A stretch of DNA of 64,000 bases from NCBI RefSeq assembly GCF_900290275.1, contig NZ_LT985323.1:539987-603986 (forward strand). Direction: 5' to 3'. Shown here in pieces: positions 24,756-32,866 of this stretch. Within the stretch, counting starts at the first letter, position 1, and each line of letters begins with the position of its first letter. The DNA comes from Prevotella merdae (GTDB lineage Bacteria > Bacteroidota > Bacteroidia > Bacteroidales > Bacteroidaceae). Position numbers and translations under genes: made by a program. The notes below the pieces were generated by a model. The model did no database searches and was not told the DNA's origin. It saw only the letters and a program-made list of their open reading frames with translations.

Positions 24756-26396
24756 TTAGTTGACGTTAAGCTTAACGGTCTTGCCACCAGCCTTGACAAC
24801 ATACAGCCCCTTCTCTACTGGTGTAACGGCAGCAGTGCTGATAAGTTCGCCGCTTGCGCTATACACCTTAACGTCCTTAGCGTTCTGCACTACAATCTTG
24901 CCGTTATTGGCAAAGATGTTAACGCGCTTGGCTTCTGGACTGCCAACACTTGTAGGATAGGTCTCGAAGGCAACAACACCCGTAAGAACATTAATGCTAA
25001 TTGATTTGAAGGTCATCTCCGTACCCTCCATATCAAGCTTTATGTTCATACCTTTGTTTGTTAGCTTCACCGGCTGGTCGAAAGGAATATACTCGCCATC
25101 GTAGGCTGTACCCCAATCGAATGTCATCCAATCATCAGACGCAAACTTAAACATCTCGCCATTCTTGATAGTTACATCGTTCCACACAACAATACCGTTG
25201 CCCATATCCTTGCCAACGAGTGAATTCTCAAACTGCCATTCGCTTGCCTCGCCTACTATATAGCAATCGGGGTAAACGTCGGTGCCTATGTTGAACTTCT
25301 CCCAAGTGTATTCTGATGTAGATTCCAGCTTGTTGTCAGAGTTGTACATACTAGAGGTTGCAATATTGCCATTCTCGTCGTATATTTCATTGGAATACGA
25401 TGTTTCTATCCAATCATTTGTATCTTGACTCCAATCATAGAAATGTACGGTTTTATGTTGCTCGGATATAATATCTATATTATAACGCCAACCAGTATAA
25501 ACGCCACCATAGTTCTCTAAATACGAGTAGAGTATAAGATCTCCATACTCGTTATAGCCTTCTTTTTGTTCGCCATTGACAACCCAGTCTTGCTTGGCAG
25601 CATCCCAGTCATATTTTCCATAAACAACGTTCACCTTACCAGGTGTACGCTCTTCAGATACTTCCTTGTTTCCCGACTGCCACTTCTTAGTGGTATTGTC
25701 CCAATCATACAAACGAAGACTCATATATCTGTAGTTTCCATCCCATTTCCACTCTTGTCTTGATGATGGCTTCCATTCGTTGTTAACATAATAGCTTTCT
25801 TCTTGCATTGTCATATGACCAAACGAATCGAATTCGTAAGCTGACTTATAGCCATGTGAAATAGCCCCAGTATCGTCGTAATCGAGATAATAATATAAGG
25901 TGTTAATTGGGGAACCATTGTAAACCCATACTGTTTCTCTTGTTTTGGCATAAGTATTAGGTGGGGCAACCAATTTCGATTCTACTTCCTTTGTTATGTT
26001 GCCGTTGTCGTCATACTCGTAAGTGATCATATACCCACCTATGATCTGACCGTCTTGATAAAAAGACGAGACTTTGGATTTAATATTTCCATTGTCCAAA
26101 AATTCAACCTCGGTTGTACCTGTTACGTTTCCGTTGGCATCCTTCTCAACAATCTTAGTATTGCGCCATTGCTCGTTGGTTACCACAATACTGCGGCTTG
26201 GTTTGTGCTTATCAGCCATCAAATTGTCGTGCTGCATATCACGTACTCTTTGTTCGTTGATAAACTTACCACGGTTGTCGGTTTGTGTCATTGGGTTAAT
26301 ACCTTGATTAATAACATTGGGCTTAGTGCCAACTTTCTGGGCAGAGGCGGACAATACGCATGCGAACAATCCTGCCAAAAGTAAATAATGCTTCAT
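24756..26396 (-). CDS. large secreted protein with T9SS-type C-terminal tail
   Basis: 546 aa from MKHYLLLAGLFACVLSASAQ (26396); the frame continues 58 codons upstream but without signal character. Residues about 100-390 are built of YD/RHS-like beta repeats, with phrases such as YEYDDNGNITKEVESK, YEFDSFGHMTMQEESY and IYDENGNIATSSMYN. A further domain follows, then a type-A T9SS sorting tail (VYSASGELISTAAV...GLYVVKAGGKTVKLNVN). It is exported and probably surface-bound. Substrate unknown. Single-gene unit with a TATATTTG box (26437-26444) upstream. Confidence 0.85.
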   Translation of the reverse strand: MKHYLLLAGLFACVLSASAQKVGTKPNVINQGINPMTQTDNRGKFINEQRVRDMQHDNLMADKHKPSRSIVVTNEQWRNTKIVEKDANGNVTGTTEVEFLDNGNIKSKVSSFYQDGQIIGGYMITYEYDDNGNITKEVESKLVAPPNTYAKTRETVWVYNGSPINTLYYYLDYDDTGAISHGYKSAYEFDSFGHMTMQEESYYVNNEWKPSSRQEWKWDGNYRYMSLRLYDWDNTTKKWQSGNKEVSEERTPGKVNVVYGKYDWDAAKQDWVVNGEQKEGYNEYGDLILYSYLENYGGVYTGWRYNIDIISEQHKTVHFYDWSQDTNDWIETSYSNEIYDENGNIATSSMYNSDNKLESTSEYTWEKFNIGTDVYPDCYIVGEASEWQFENSLVGKDMGNGIVVWNDVTIKNGEMFKFASDDWMTFDWGTAYDGEYIPFDQPVKLTNKGMNIKLDMEGTEMTFKSISINVLTGVVAFETYPTSVGSPEAKRVNIFANNGKIVVQNAKDVKVYSASGELISTAAVTPVEKGLYVVKAGGKTVKLNVN

Positions 26397-26436
26397 AATT
26401 TGTGTTGTTTTAAACGGGTTAGTACTATTTTGTTCG

Positions 26437-26444
26437 CAAATATA
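26437..26444 (-). promoter_or_regulatory. -7 promoter box of the T9SS-type protein gene
   Basis: Minus-strand TATATTTG matches TAnnTTTG and lies about 40 bp upstream of the ATG. I see no TTTG at the -33 position, so support is partial. Confidence 0.38.
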
Positions 26445-26592
26445 CAACTTTATTCGTTTGGTATGGGTGTCATTGCGTAAAATAAATGTAGCATTGCGTA
26501 AAAAAATTGCCAAATTGAATGAAAACAATGAGGTATCGAATGAATACAATGAGGTATAGAATAAATACAATTATGCATTTCATTAAAAAACC

Positions 26593-26700
26593 TCAGTACC
26601 GTTTTTAGTACCATATAATCGGTACTGCAGTACCATATAGCTGGTACTGGAGTTTCAGTTATATAGTACTGCAGTTTATATTGACTGGTACTGGCGTTTA
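26593..26700. repeat. cluster of GGTACTG/CAGTACC repeats
   Basis: GGTACTG occurs at 26621, 26643 and 26687, and (C/T)AGTACC at 26594, 26607 and 26629; GGTACTGCAGTACC (26621-26634) is a perfect palindrome. TAGTACTGCAG (26666) is a variant. No ORF. Spacing of 14-25 bp suggests a binding-site array or local duplication. Confidence 0.6.
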
Positions 26701-26778
26701 TATTATATTCATTAAAGGTACATCCGAAATTTGGAGTGATAGAATTGTAAATTGCAGTTTATCGGGGATAAGCTCTTG

Positions 26779-27091
26779 TACTTGTATCTCCTTTGCTCGT
26801 AGTTCCCACAGAATTCACAGATTACACAGAAGCCTACGGGATTAAGGTTTTGGAATACACAGAGCGTATAGACGCTGCGCGTCATACGACAGAAGGCACA
26901 GAATTGATAGCTTGTGTAGCGTCGCCAAAGTTAAGTATGGTTCGCCGCCAATGGCGGCGCAAGCAATCATTTCTGTGGATTCTTGCATCGCGAAGCGTAG
27001 GCCATTCTGTGGATTCGAAAAGCTTAAGCCCGTAGGCTTCTGTGTGGTCTGTGCATTCTGTGGGAACTACATACAAAAGAACTACAAGTAA
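26779..27091. repeat. about 310-bp imperfect inverted-repeat element
   Basis: The ends TACTTGTA (26779 onward) and TACAAGTA (to 27090) are inverted. Inside them GTTCCCACAGAAT (26802) mirrors ATTCTGTGGGAAC (27054), and AAGCCTACGGGATTAAG (26831) mirrors CTTAAGCCCGTAGGCTT (27022). The arms are about 75 bp each. The centre holds GCCGCCAATGGCGGC (26943-26957). Reading frames across it are short and lack homology to anything I recognise. Confidence 0.65.
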
Positions 27092-27108
27092 AATTATGCC
27101 TACAAAAA

Positions 27109-27125
27109 AAGGTATATTATACCTT
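27109..27125. terminator. small palindrome after argF'
   Basis: AAGGTATATTATACCTT is a short near-perfect palindrome about 58 bp after the argF' stop, followed by a related copy (27138-27146 region, AATATACCTTAAG). It could be a weak terminator for the arginine operon; pairing energy looks low. Confidence 0.3.
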
Positions 27126-27182
27126 TAGAAAGACATAATATACCTTAAGACAATAAAAACCGTATCTTCAGAAAGACAAGGC

Positions 27183-28145
27183 TTAAAGCGACTCCAGCAT
27201 TCGCTTCATAACCACCTCAGCCGAAATCTCTCTGTTGGCAGCCTCAGGAATAACCAGCGAGTTGGCCGACTCTATAACATCGTCGGTAACGATAAGACCA
27301 CGACGCACGGGCAGGCAATGCATAAACTTGCCATTATCGGTTACAGCCATGTGTTTGTCGTCTATAGTCCACGACATTTCCTTTGAGATAATCTTGCCAT
27401 AATCGTCAGGATTGGTTACACCCGGACAACTCCAGTTCTTAGCATATACAAAGTCGGCACCCTCAAGCGCCTTCATCTGGTCGTACTCCACATGTGCATT
27501 GCCCACAAACTTAGGGTCGAGCTCGTAGCCATGCGGATGTGTAACTACAAAATCTACGTCTGCGGCATTCATCCACTCGGCAAACGAGTTGGGCACAGCT
27601 TGTGGCAAAGCACGACAATGAGGAGCCCATGAGAGCACTACCTTAGGACGTGCCTTGGTTTTATGCTCCTCAATGGTTATGAGGTCGGCAAAGGCCTGTA
27701 GAGGATGCACAGTTGCTGTCTCCATGGCAAATACTGGGCGTCCACTGTACTTAACAAACTGCGACACTATAGTCTCGGCATAATCGTACTCGCGGTCGGT
27801 AAGTCCGGCAAACGAACGTATGCCTATAAGGTCGCAATAGCTGCCCATAACCGGGATGGCCTCAAGCAGATGCTCCGACTTGTCGCCATCCATTATAACC
27901 CCACGTTCGGTCTCCAGCTTCCAAGCTCCGGCATTAACGTCAAGCACAATGACATTCATGCCAAGGTTCATGGCAGCCTTCTGTGTAGATAGACGGGTGC
28001 GCAACGAGTTGTTGAAGAAAATCATCAGCAATGTCTTGTTCTTGCCAAGATGCTGAAACTGGAAGCGGTCGCGCTTCACCTCTTGTGCCTCGGCGAGAGC
28101 TGCATTAAGGTCGCCAAGGTCTTGTGCATGGAAGAATGTTTTCAT
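27183..28145 (-). CDS. argF': N-acyl-L-ornithine transcarbamylase (succinyl- or acetyl-ornithine)
   Basis: Transfers carbamoyl phosphate to an N-acylated ornithine in the arginine pathway of Bacteroidota. 320 aa. Family marks: the carbamoyl-phosphate loop FFNNSLRTRLST (43-54), the acyl loop DGDKSEHLLEAIPV (86-99), WAPHCRALPQAV and HCLPVRRGLIV. As I recall, the B. fragilis succinyl-ornithine enzyme has Pro at residue 90 and acetyl-ornithine enzymes have Glu there; this protein has Ser90, so the acyl group is unsure. Last gene of the arg/pro cluster, 12 bp after proA. Confidence 0.93.
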   Translation of the reverse strand: MKTFFHAQDLGDLNAALAEAQEVKRDRFQFQHLGKNKTLLMIFFNNSLRTRLSTQKAAMNLGMNVIVLDVNAGAWKLETERGVIMDGDKSEHLLEAIPVMGSYCDLIGIRSFAGLTDREYDYAETIVSQFVKYSGRPVFAMETATVHPLQAFADLITIEEHKTKARPKVVLSWAPHCRALPQAVPNSFAEWMNAADVDFVVTHPHGYELDPKFVGNAHVEYDQMKALEGADFVYAKNWSCPGVTNPDDYGKIISKEMSWTIDDKHMAVTDNGKFMHCLPVRRGLIVTDDVIESANSLVIPEAANREISAEVVMKRMLESL

Positions 28146-28157
28146 ATTATAATTTTT

Positions 28158-29420
28158 TTACCCTCTTACTTGTCCCTCCCCGTCTATCAACCACTTGTAT
28201 GTGGTTAAAGCCTGGAGTCCCATCGGACCACGCGGTCCAAGTTTCTGTGTACTTATACCTATCTCGGCACCAAGACCAAACTCGCCTCCATCGGTAAAGC
28301 TTGTGGGTGCATTCCAGTAGACACAAGCCGCATCCACCTGTTGTTGGAAGAGTTGTGCGTTCGACTCGGATGCTGTAATGATGGCCTCAGAATGTCCTGA
28401 ACCATATCTGCGGATATGCTGCAGAGCCTCATCAATGCTGTCTACCGTCTTAATAGCCATAGTATACGACATAAACTCGGTGCCATATACCTCGTTCTCG
28501 GTATCGGGCGTCACAGCCATAATAAGGTTGTCGGGATATGCCGACTGGCTTAATACGGCATAAGCCTTATCGTCGGCGTATATCTTGACGTTCTTCTTGG
28601 CAAGAGGCGCGAGCAGTTGTGGCAAATCAGCAATTCGCTTGCTGTGTACAAGCAGACAATCGAGAGCGTTGCATACACTAACGCGTCTGGTCTTGCCATT
28701 CTCGATGATGCGCGCACCCATATCAGTATCGCCCAACTCGTCGAAATAGGTATGCACCACCCCAGCACCTGTCTCAATAACAGGTATGCGTGCCGTCTGC
28801 CGCACAAAGTCAATAAGGCGGCGTCCGCCACGTGGTATGCATAGGTCAATATATCCAACTGCAGTAAGCATCTGCTGTGTAGCCTCGTGTGTGGCTGGCA
28901 GCAGACACACCACATCATCGCTGATATTGTGGCGTCGCAGCACATCTTTTATAAGCGAAACTATGGCACGGTTTGAAGCATCGGCATCCTTTCCGCCTTT
29001 CAACACACAAGCGTTGCCTGTCTTGAAGCATAAGGCAAAGACGTCGAAGCTGACATTGGGTCGCGCCTCATATACAACCCCCACCACTCCATAAGGCACC
29101 CGTTGCTTGTGCAGACGCAAATTGTTAGGCAGCGTCTTGGCGTCGAACACCTCGCCAAGCGGGTTGTCGAGATGTGCCACATTGCGTAGGGCAGAAGCTA
29201 TATCGTGCAGACGTTGCGGAGTAAGTTGCAATCGATCGTACAACGGATTGTCCTTATCCATACGACTAAGGTCGTTGGCATTGGCTACAAGTAGGTCTGA
29301 GATGTGCGCCTCTGTAGCGTCGGCAAGATCTAACAGCAGAGAAGTGCGGTCGGTCTCGCTAAGACGATTAAGGGTATATGAGGCGCAGCGAACTTTTGCA
29401 AATATATCATTCATAGGCAT
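28158..29420 (-). CDS. proA: glutamate-5-semialdehyde dehydrogenase (gamma-glutamyl phosphate reductase)
   Basis: Second step of proline synthesis: NADPH reduction of gamma-glutamyl phosphate. 420 aa with the ProA features: YEARPNVSFDVFALCFKTGNACVLKGG, IPRGGRRLIDFVR, the catalytic Cys in VCNALDCLLVH, and DGGEFGLGAEIGISTQKLGPRGPMG. A start two codons later (29414) is also possible. It lies 18 bp after proB and 12 bp before argF', placing proline and arginine synthesis in one transcription unit. Confidence 0.96.
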   Translation of the reverse strand: MPMNDIFAKVRCASYTLNRLSETDRTSLLLDLADATEAHISDLLVANANDLSRMDKDNPLYDRLQLTPQRLHDIASALRNVAHLDNPLGEVFDAKTLPNNLRLHKQRVPYGVVGVVYEARPNVSFDVFALCFKTGNACVLKGGKDADASNRAIVSLIKDVLRRHNISDDVVCLLPATHEATQQMLTAVGYIDLCIPRGGRRLIDFVRQTARIPVIETGAGVVHTYFDELGDTDMGARIIENGKTRRVSVCNALDCLLVHSKRIADLPQLLAPLAKKNVKIYADDKAYAVLSQSAYPDNLIMAVTPDTENEVYGTEFMSYTMAIKTVDSIDEALQHIRRYGSGHSEAIITASESNAQLFQQQVDAACVYWNAPTSFTDGGEFGLGAEIGISTQKLGPRGPMGLQALTTYKWLIDGEGQVRG

Positions 29421-29438
29421 TAAGAAAAATAGGGGTCC

Positions 29439-30197
29439 TTATACAAACTCGGTATACGGCGTGTCCTTATCGCCTTGCAGCACCCTCTGCAATATATTCT
29501 CGCGGGTGCCATTAGCAATATACACATGTATGCCGGTATGGGCAACACTAAGTGCTGTGTTGCACTTGCTTGTCATGCCACCACGTCCAAACGAACTCTT
29601 GCTATCGGTGACATACTGTGCCACATCCTCTGCCGACCGAACCTTACGTATTGTAGGACGCGAGCCATCGGCGTCAGGATTACCAAGCAAGCCGTCCACA
29701 TTACTTAATAGTATAAGGTTGTCGGCTTTCATCATCTGAGCCATAAGTCCGGACAGTTCGTCGTTGTCGGTGAACATAAGCTCGGTGATAGACACCGTAT
29801 CGTTCTCGTTTACAATTGGTATTATGTTGTTCTCAAGCATCACACTGATGCACGACTTCTGGTTTTGGTATTGGCGCTCGGACAGGAAATTCTCCTTCAT
29901 TGTAAGCACTTGACCAACATTTATGCCATACTCGCGAAACAGCGAGTAGTATAGATTCATAAGCTTTACCTGACCCATAGCAGAATAGAGCTGACGTTGC
30001 TCAACACTGTCTAATGGATGAACAGCCTTCATCTCTCCCCTACCGCAAGCCACAGCTCCCGATGATACCAGTATCAACTGATGGCCAGCACTATGCAAGG
30101 CAGCAAGCTGGTCGACAATGGCAGAGAGTCGCGATACATTAACATGTCCGTCGGCACGTGTAAGTATGTTGCTTCCTACTTTTACTACTGTAAGCAT
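29439..30197 (-). CDS. proB: glutamate 5-kinase, short form
   Basis: First step of proline synthesis. 252 aa, the length of the kinase domain alone; the C-terminal PUA domain of E. coli ProB is absent, as in several Bacteroidota. Amino-acid-kinase marks: VVKVGSNILT, ILVSSGAVACGRGEM, PIVNENDTVSI, NLILLSNVDGLLG and GRGGMTSKCNTA. The spacer to proC contains a GAATTTTGAATT/GAGTTTTGAG repeat. Confidence 0.95.
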   Translation of the reverse strand: MLTVVKVGSNILTRADGHVNVSRLSAIVDQLAALHSAGHQLILVSSGAVACGRGEMKAVHPLDSVEQRQLYSAMGQVKLMNLYYSLFREYGINVGQVLTMKENFLSERQYQNQKSCISVMLENNIIPIVNENDTVSITELMFTDNDELSGLMAQMMKADNLILLSNVDGLLGNPDADGSRPTIRKVRSAEDVAQYVTDSKSSFGRGGMTSKCNTALSVAHTGIHVYIANGTRENILQRVLQGDKDTPYTEFV

Positions 30198-30199
30198 TG

Positions 30200-30240
30200 G
30201 TTGAATTTTGAATTGTGAGTTTTGAGTTTTGAAAACTCAA
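30200..30240. repeat. short AATTTTGAATT/GAGTTTTGA repeat in the proC-proB spacer
   Basis: Contains TTGAATTTTGAATTGTGAGTT then GAGTTTTGAAAACTCAAG; the last part is self-complementary. The same words build the longer arrays at 39511-39594 and 41229-41405. Confidence 0.6.
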
Positions 30241-31025
30241 GATTTAACACTGTTCCTTAGTCCCTCAATCACGGCATTGGTGAATCCTTCCTTCTCCATG
30301 GCATTAAGGCCACGAATGGTAAATCCGCCAGGTGTAGTTACCTTATCTATCTCGGCTTCGGGATTTGCTCCACTCTTTTGCAGCAGCAAGGCAGCACCCT
30401 TTATTGTTTGAAGCACGATATCCTTAGCGGCATCTGCCTTGAAACCAAGCTCTACTCCACCCTCTGTAGCAGCGCGAACATAACGCATGGCATAGGCTAT
30501 GCCACAAGATGCCAATGCCATACCGGCACCAAACTGGCGTGCCTCAACCGACATTGTCTCGCCTGCAGCATTAAACACATCTATAACAAGTTGCTCAGCC
30601 TCATCGGTTCCGCAAACACGTGTAATAAACGACATGGATGCGCCTACAGCGATAGCTGTATTGGGCAAAGCGAAAAACGTGGCTGGACACTTTCCATTGT
30701 ATTCCACCCACGACTTTACCTGCTCGGCCTTTAAGCCAGCAGCCACAATAACAAGTACCTGACGCTCGGCATCAAGCACGTCGCTTATCTCTTCCATGAC
30801 ACTCTCTACAAGCCATGGCTTTACTACAAGAAACACTACATCACCCCATGCTGCAGCCTTGCGGTTGTCGGCATAAACCTGCACGCCTTGCTCGGCATAT
30901 GGAGCAAGGCGGTCGGTATGAGGATTGGATATACTTATGTCGGAAGCACTGAAACTATCAGAACGCAAGAAGCCTTCAAGCATTGCACCGCCCATGGCTC
31001 CGACTCCAATTATTGATATATGCAT
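30237..31025 (-). CDS. proC: pyrroline-5-carboxylate reductase
   Basis: Last step of proline synthesis. 262 aa; Rossmann start IIGVGAMGGAMLEGFL, conserved VFLVVKPWLV, and the signature VTTPGGFTIRGLNAME near residue 228. Family members are usually near 270 aa. Starts 20 bp after argD. Together with proA and proB it completes glutamate-to-proline conversion inside the arginine cluster. Confidence 0.95.
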   Translation of the reverse strand: MHISIIGVGAMGGAMLEGFLRSDSFSASDISISNPHTDRLAPYAEQGVQVYADNRKAAAWGDVVFLVVKPWLVESVMEEISDVLDAERQVLVIVAAGLKAEQVKSWVEYNGKCPATFFALPNTAIAVGASMSFITRVCGTDEAEQLVIDVFNAAGETMSVEARQFGAGMALASCGIAYAMRYVRAATEGGVELGFKADAAKDIVLQTIKGAALLLQKSGANPEAEIDKVTTPGGFTIRGLNAMEKEGFTNAVIEGLRNSVKS

Positions 31026-31045
31026 AAATATATGTTTTAGATTAT

Positions 31046-32191
31046 TTAGCAGCTGTGGGTAAGGCAGTTCTTAAACTTGACCAAGAACTCATCAGCATCA
31101 TTCTTTGTAAGGCACAATGGCGGAAGCAGACGCAAGATATTGGTTGACGCGCAACCTGTGAAGCAATGCTCATCATGGATAAGACGCGAGCGAACCTCCT
31201 TGTGCGGAATGTCGAGCTCTATGCCTATCATCATGCCACGTCCGCGAACATCAACTATATGACTGTTATGCTTCTGCATTTCCTTGAGTTGACTGATAAG
31301 ATAGTCGCCCACCTCGTGCGCATTCTGCACAAGTTGTTCCTTCTCAATAACATCAAGAACGGCAAGGGCAGCTGTACAAGCCAGATGATTTCCACCGAAT
31401 GTGGTTCCGAGCATGCCATATACAGGCTTAAACTCAGGCGATATGAGCACGGCACCCATAGGGAATCCGTTGCCAATGCCCTTGGCACATGTTATGATAT
31501 CGGGACGGATGCCAAGCCACTGATGGGCAAAGAACTTACCGCTACGACCGTAACCACACTGTATCTCGTCGCATATGAGCACGGCACCATATTTCTTGCA
31601 AGCAGCTTGCAAGCCCTTGGCAAACTCCTCGGTAGCCAAGCGTATGCCACCAACACCCTGTATGCACTCTATGATACAAGCAGCCACATCGCCCTTGGCA
31701 AGTTCGGTCTCCCATGCTTCGAGATCGTTAAGCGGAAGGAAGGTAACGTGGTTGTTGGCATTGATTGGCGCAATAATCTTAGGATTGTTGGTAGCCTCAA
31801 CCGCCAATGAAGTACGGCCATGGAATGCTTTCTCGGCAGACAACACACGTGTCTTGCCCGTATGGAATGACGCAAGCTTAAGGGCATTCTCGTTGGCCTC
31901 GGCTCCAGAATTGATAAGGAAGAGCTGATAGTCGTCGTAGCCACATGCCTTGCCCAAACGCTCGGCAAACTGCTGCTGCAATGTATTGATTACTGAGTTG
32001 CTATAGAACCCAAGCTTATGCAGCTGGGCAGTAAGCATCTCCACATAATGTGGATGACAATGACCAATAGATATAACGGCATGGCCGCCATAAAGGTCAA
32101 GATACTCTGTGTCGTGGTCGTCCCAAACATGACAACCAAGACCTTTGGTGATATTAATATCAAATAGGGGGTAAACGTCGAATAGATGCAT
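31046..32191 (-). CDS. argD: acetylornithine (N-acylornithine) aminotransferase
   Basis: PLP-dependent aminotransferase of the arginine pathway, 381 aa. Class-III marks: LFLINSGAEANENALKLA (phosphate-binding region), ICDEIQCGYGRSGKFFAHQ (Asp contacts the pyridine N) and ITCAKGIGNGFPMGAVL, with the Schiff-base Lys. The physiological substrate could be N-acetyl- or N-succinyl-ornithine, depending on argF' specificity. Gap of 20 bp to proC; upstream is the repeat-flanked four-helix-bundle gene. Confidence 0.95.
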   Translation of the reverse strand: MHLFDVYPLFDINITKGLGCHVWDDHDTEYLDLYGGHAVISIGHCHPHYVEMLTAQLHKLGFYSNSVINTLQQQFAERLGKACGYDDYQLFLINSGAEANENALKLASFHTGKTRVLSAEKAFHGRTSLAVEATNNPKIIAPINANNHVTFLPLNDLEAWETELAKGDVAACIIECIQGVGGIRLATEEFAKGLQAACKKYGAVLICDEIQCGYGRSGKFFAHQWLGIRPDIITCAKGIGNGFPMGAVLISPEFKPVYGMLGTTFGGNHLACTAALAVLDVIEKEQLVQNAHEVGDYLISQLKEMQKHNSHIVDVRGRGMMIGIELDIPHKEVRSRLIHDEHCFTGCASTNILRLLPPLCLTKNDADEFLVKFKNCLTHSC

Positions 32192-32194
32192 AAT

Positions 32195-32240
32195 CTTATA
32201 GTGAAGAACGAAGAGTGAAGAACGAAGAATCCTATAGTTT
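32195..32240. repeat. GTGAAGAACGAAGA repeat, argD-proximal copy
   Basis: Tandem GTGAAGAACGAAGA units followed by ATCCTATAG. Matches the larger array on the other side of the four-helix-bundle gene (32676-32866) and at 42752-42942. Confidence 0.7.
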
Positions 32241-32266
32241 TTTCTAATAAAGAAACTTATAGGTTC

Positions 32267-32674
32267 TTATTTAGCGTTCTTGTCATTCGTTTGGTTTAAC
32301 TTATTTCTATTTTTTACAGTTTTTATTGAAGATACTAATATGGCAATGAGTTCATTACAATCCTCCAACATACTTTTATATTGTGACTCACTTATAAACC
32401 CCGTGTCATACATAAGATTAAGCCAATAATATGTTTCATTACATTCTTTCAATGCTATATGAAGTTTATTGACAAAATCCGACGAACTTTGAGCAAACTC
32501 CGCCTCTCGCACTAAAGCTCCTACAGCTGTCCCAGACCGAAAAACCTGATTTGTCAATGAGTATATTTTGGCAGGGCAATCAATATAGCTTACCATATTG
32601 ATTATTCTCTTTGCAAAAGCATAGCTTTTATTATGTAAAGGAGATTGATCTCTCTTATATTTAAAATCATCCAT
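32267..32674 (-). CDS. four-helix-bundle protein (S23/IVS-encoded family)
   Basis: 135 aa, entirely helical. It matches the TIGR02436-type four-helix bundle: ALKECNETYYWLNLM, FRSGTAVGALVREAEFAQSS and DFVNKLHIALKE are characteristic. The family was first seen encoded in 23S rRNA intervening sequences and is common as a scattered single gene in Bacteroidota. Function is unknown. It sits inside the arg operon, flanked on both sides by GAAGAGTGAAGAAC repeats, so it probably entered as a repeat-associated unit. Confidence 0.9.
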   Translation of the reverse strand: MDDFKYKRDQSPLHNKSYAFAKRIINMVSYIDCPAKIYSLTNQVFRSGTAVGALVREAEFAQSSSDFVNKLHIALKECNETYYWLNLMYDTGFISESQYKSMLEDCNELIAILVSSIKTVKNRNKLNQTNDKNAK

Positions 32675-32675
32675 A

Positions 32676-32866
32676 ATTTAAGTGAAGAGTGAAGAACTAA
32701 GAGTGAAGAGTGAAGAACTAAGAGTGAAGAATCCTATAGTTCTAGTATTAGAAGAGTAAGAAAAAATAAATCTCAACCATATCAGTATTGGATTCTTCGT
32801 TCTTAACTCTTCGTTCTTCACTTTAAAAGCTATTGGATTCTTCACTCTTAACTCTTCGTTCTTCAC
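32676..32866. repeat. GTGAAGAACTAAGA / TTCTTCACTCTTAAC repeat array
   Basis: The left half has AGTGAAGAACTAAGAGTGAA units; the right half has the opposite orientation (TTCGTTCTTCAC, TTCTTCACTCTTAACTC), each half carrying ATCC(T/A)ATAG or GGATTC at a boundary. The whole spacer between argC and the four-helix gene is made of it. The short reading frames across it are repeat artefacts. Confidence 0.7.

Noticed and set aside
26882..27076. Short reading frames (about 64 codons) across the hairpin element
   Set aside because: They mirror each other because the DNA is an inverted repeat, and there is no start signal or conserved motif.
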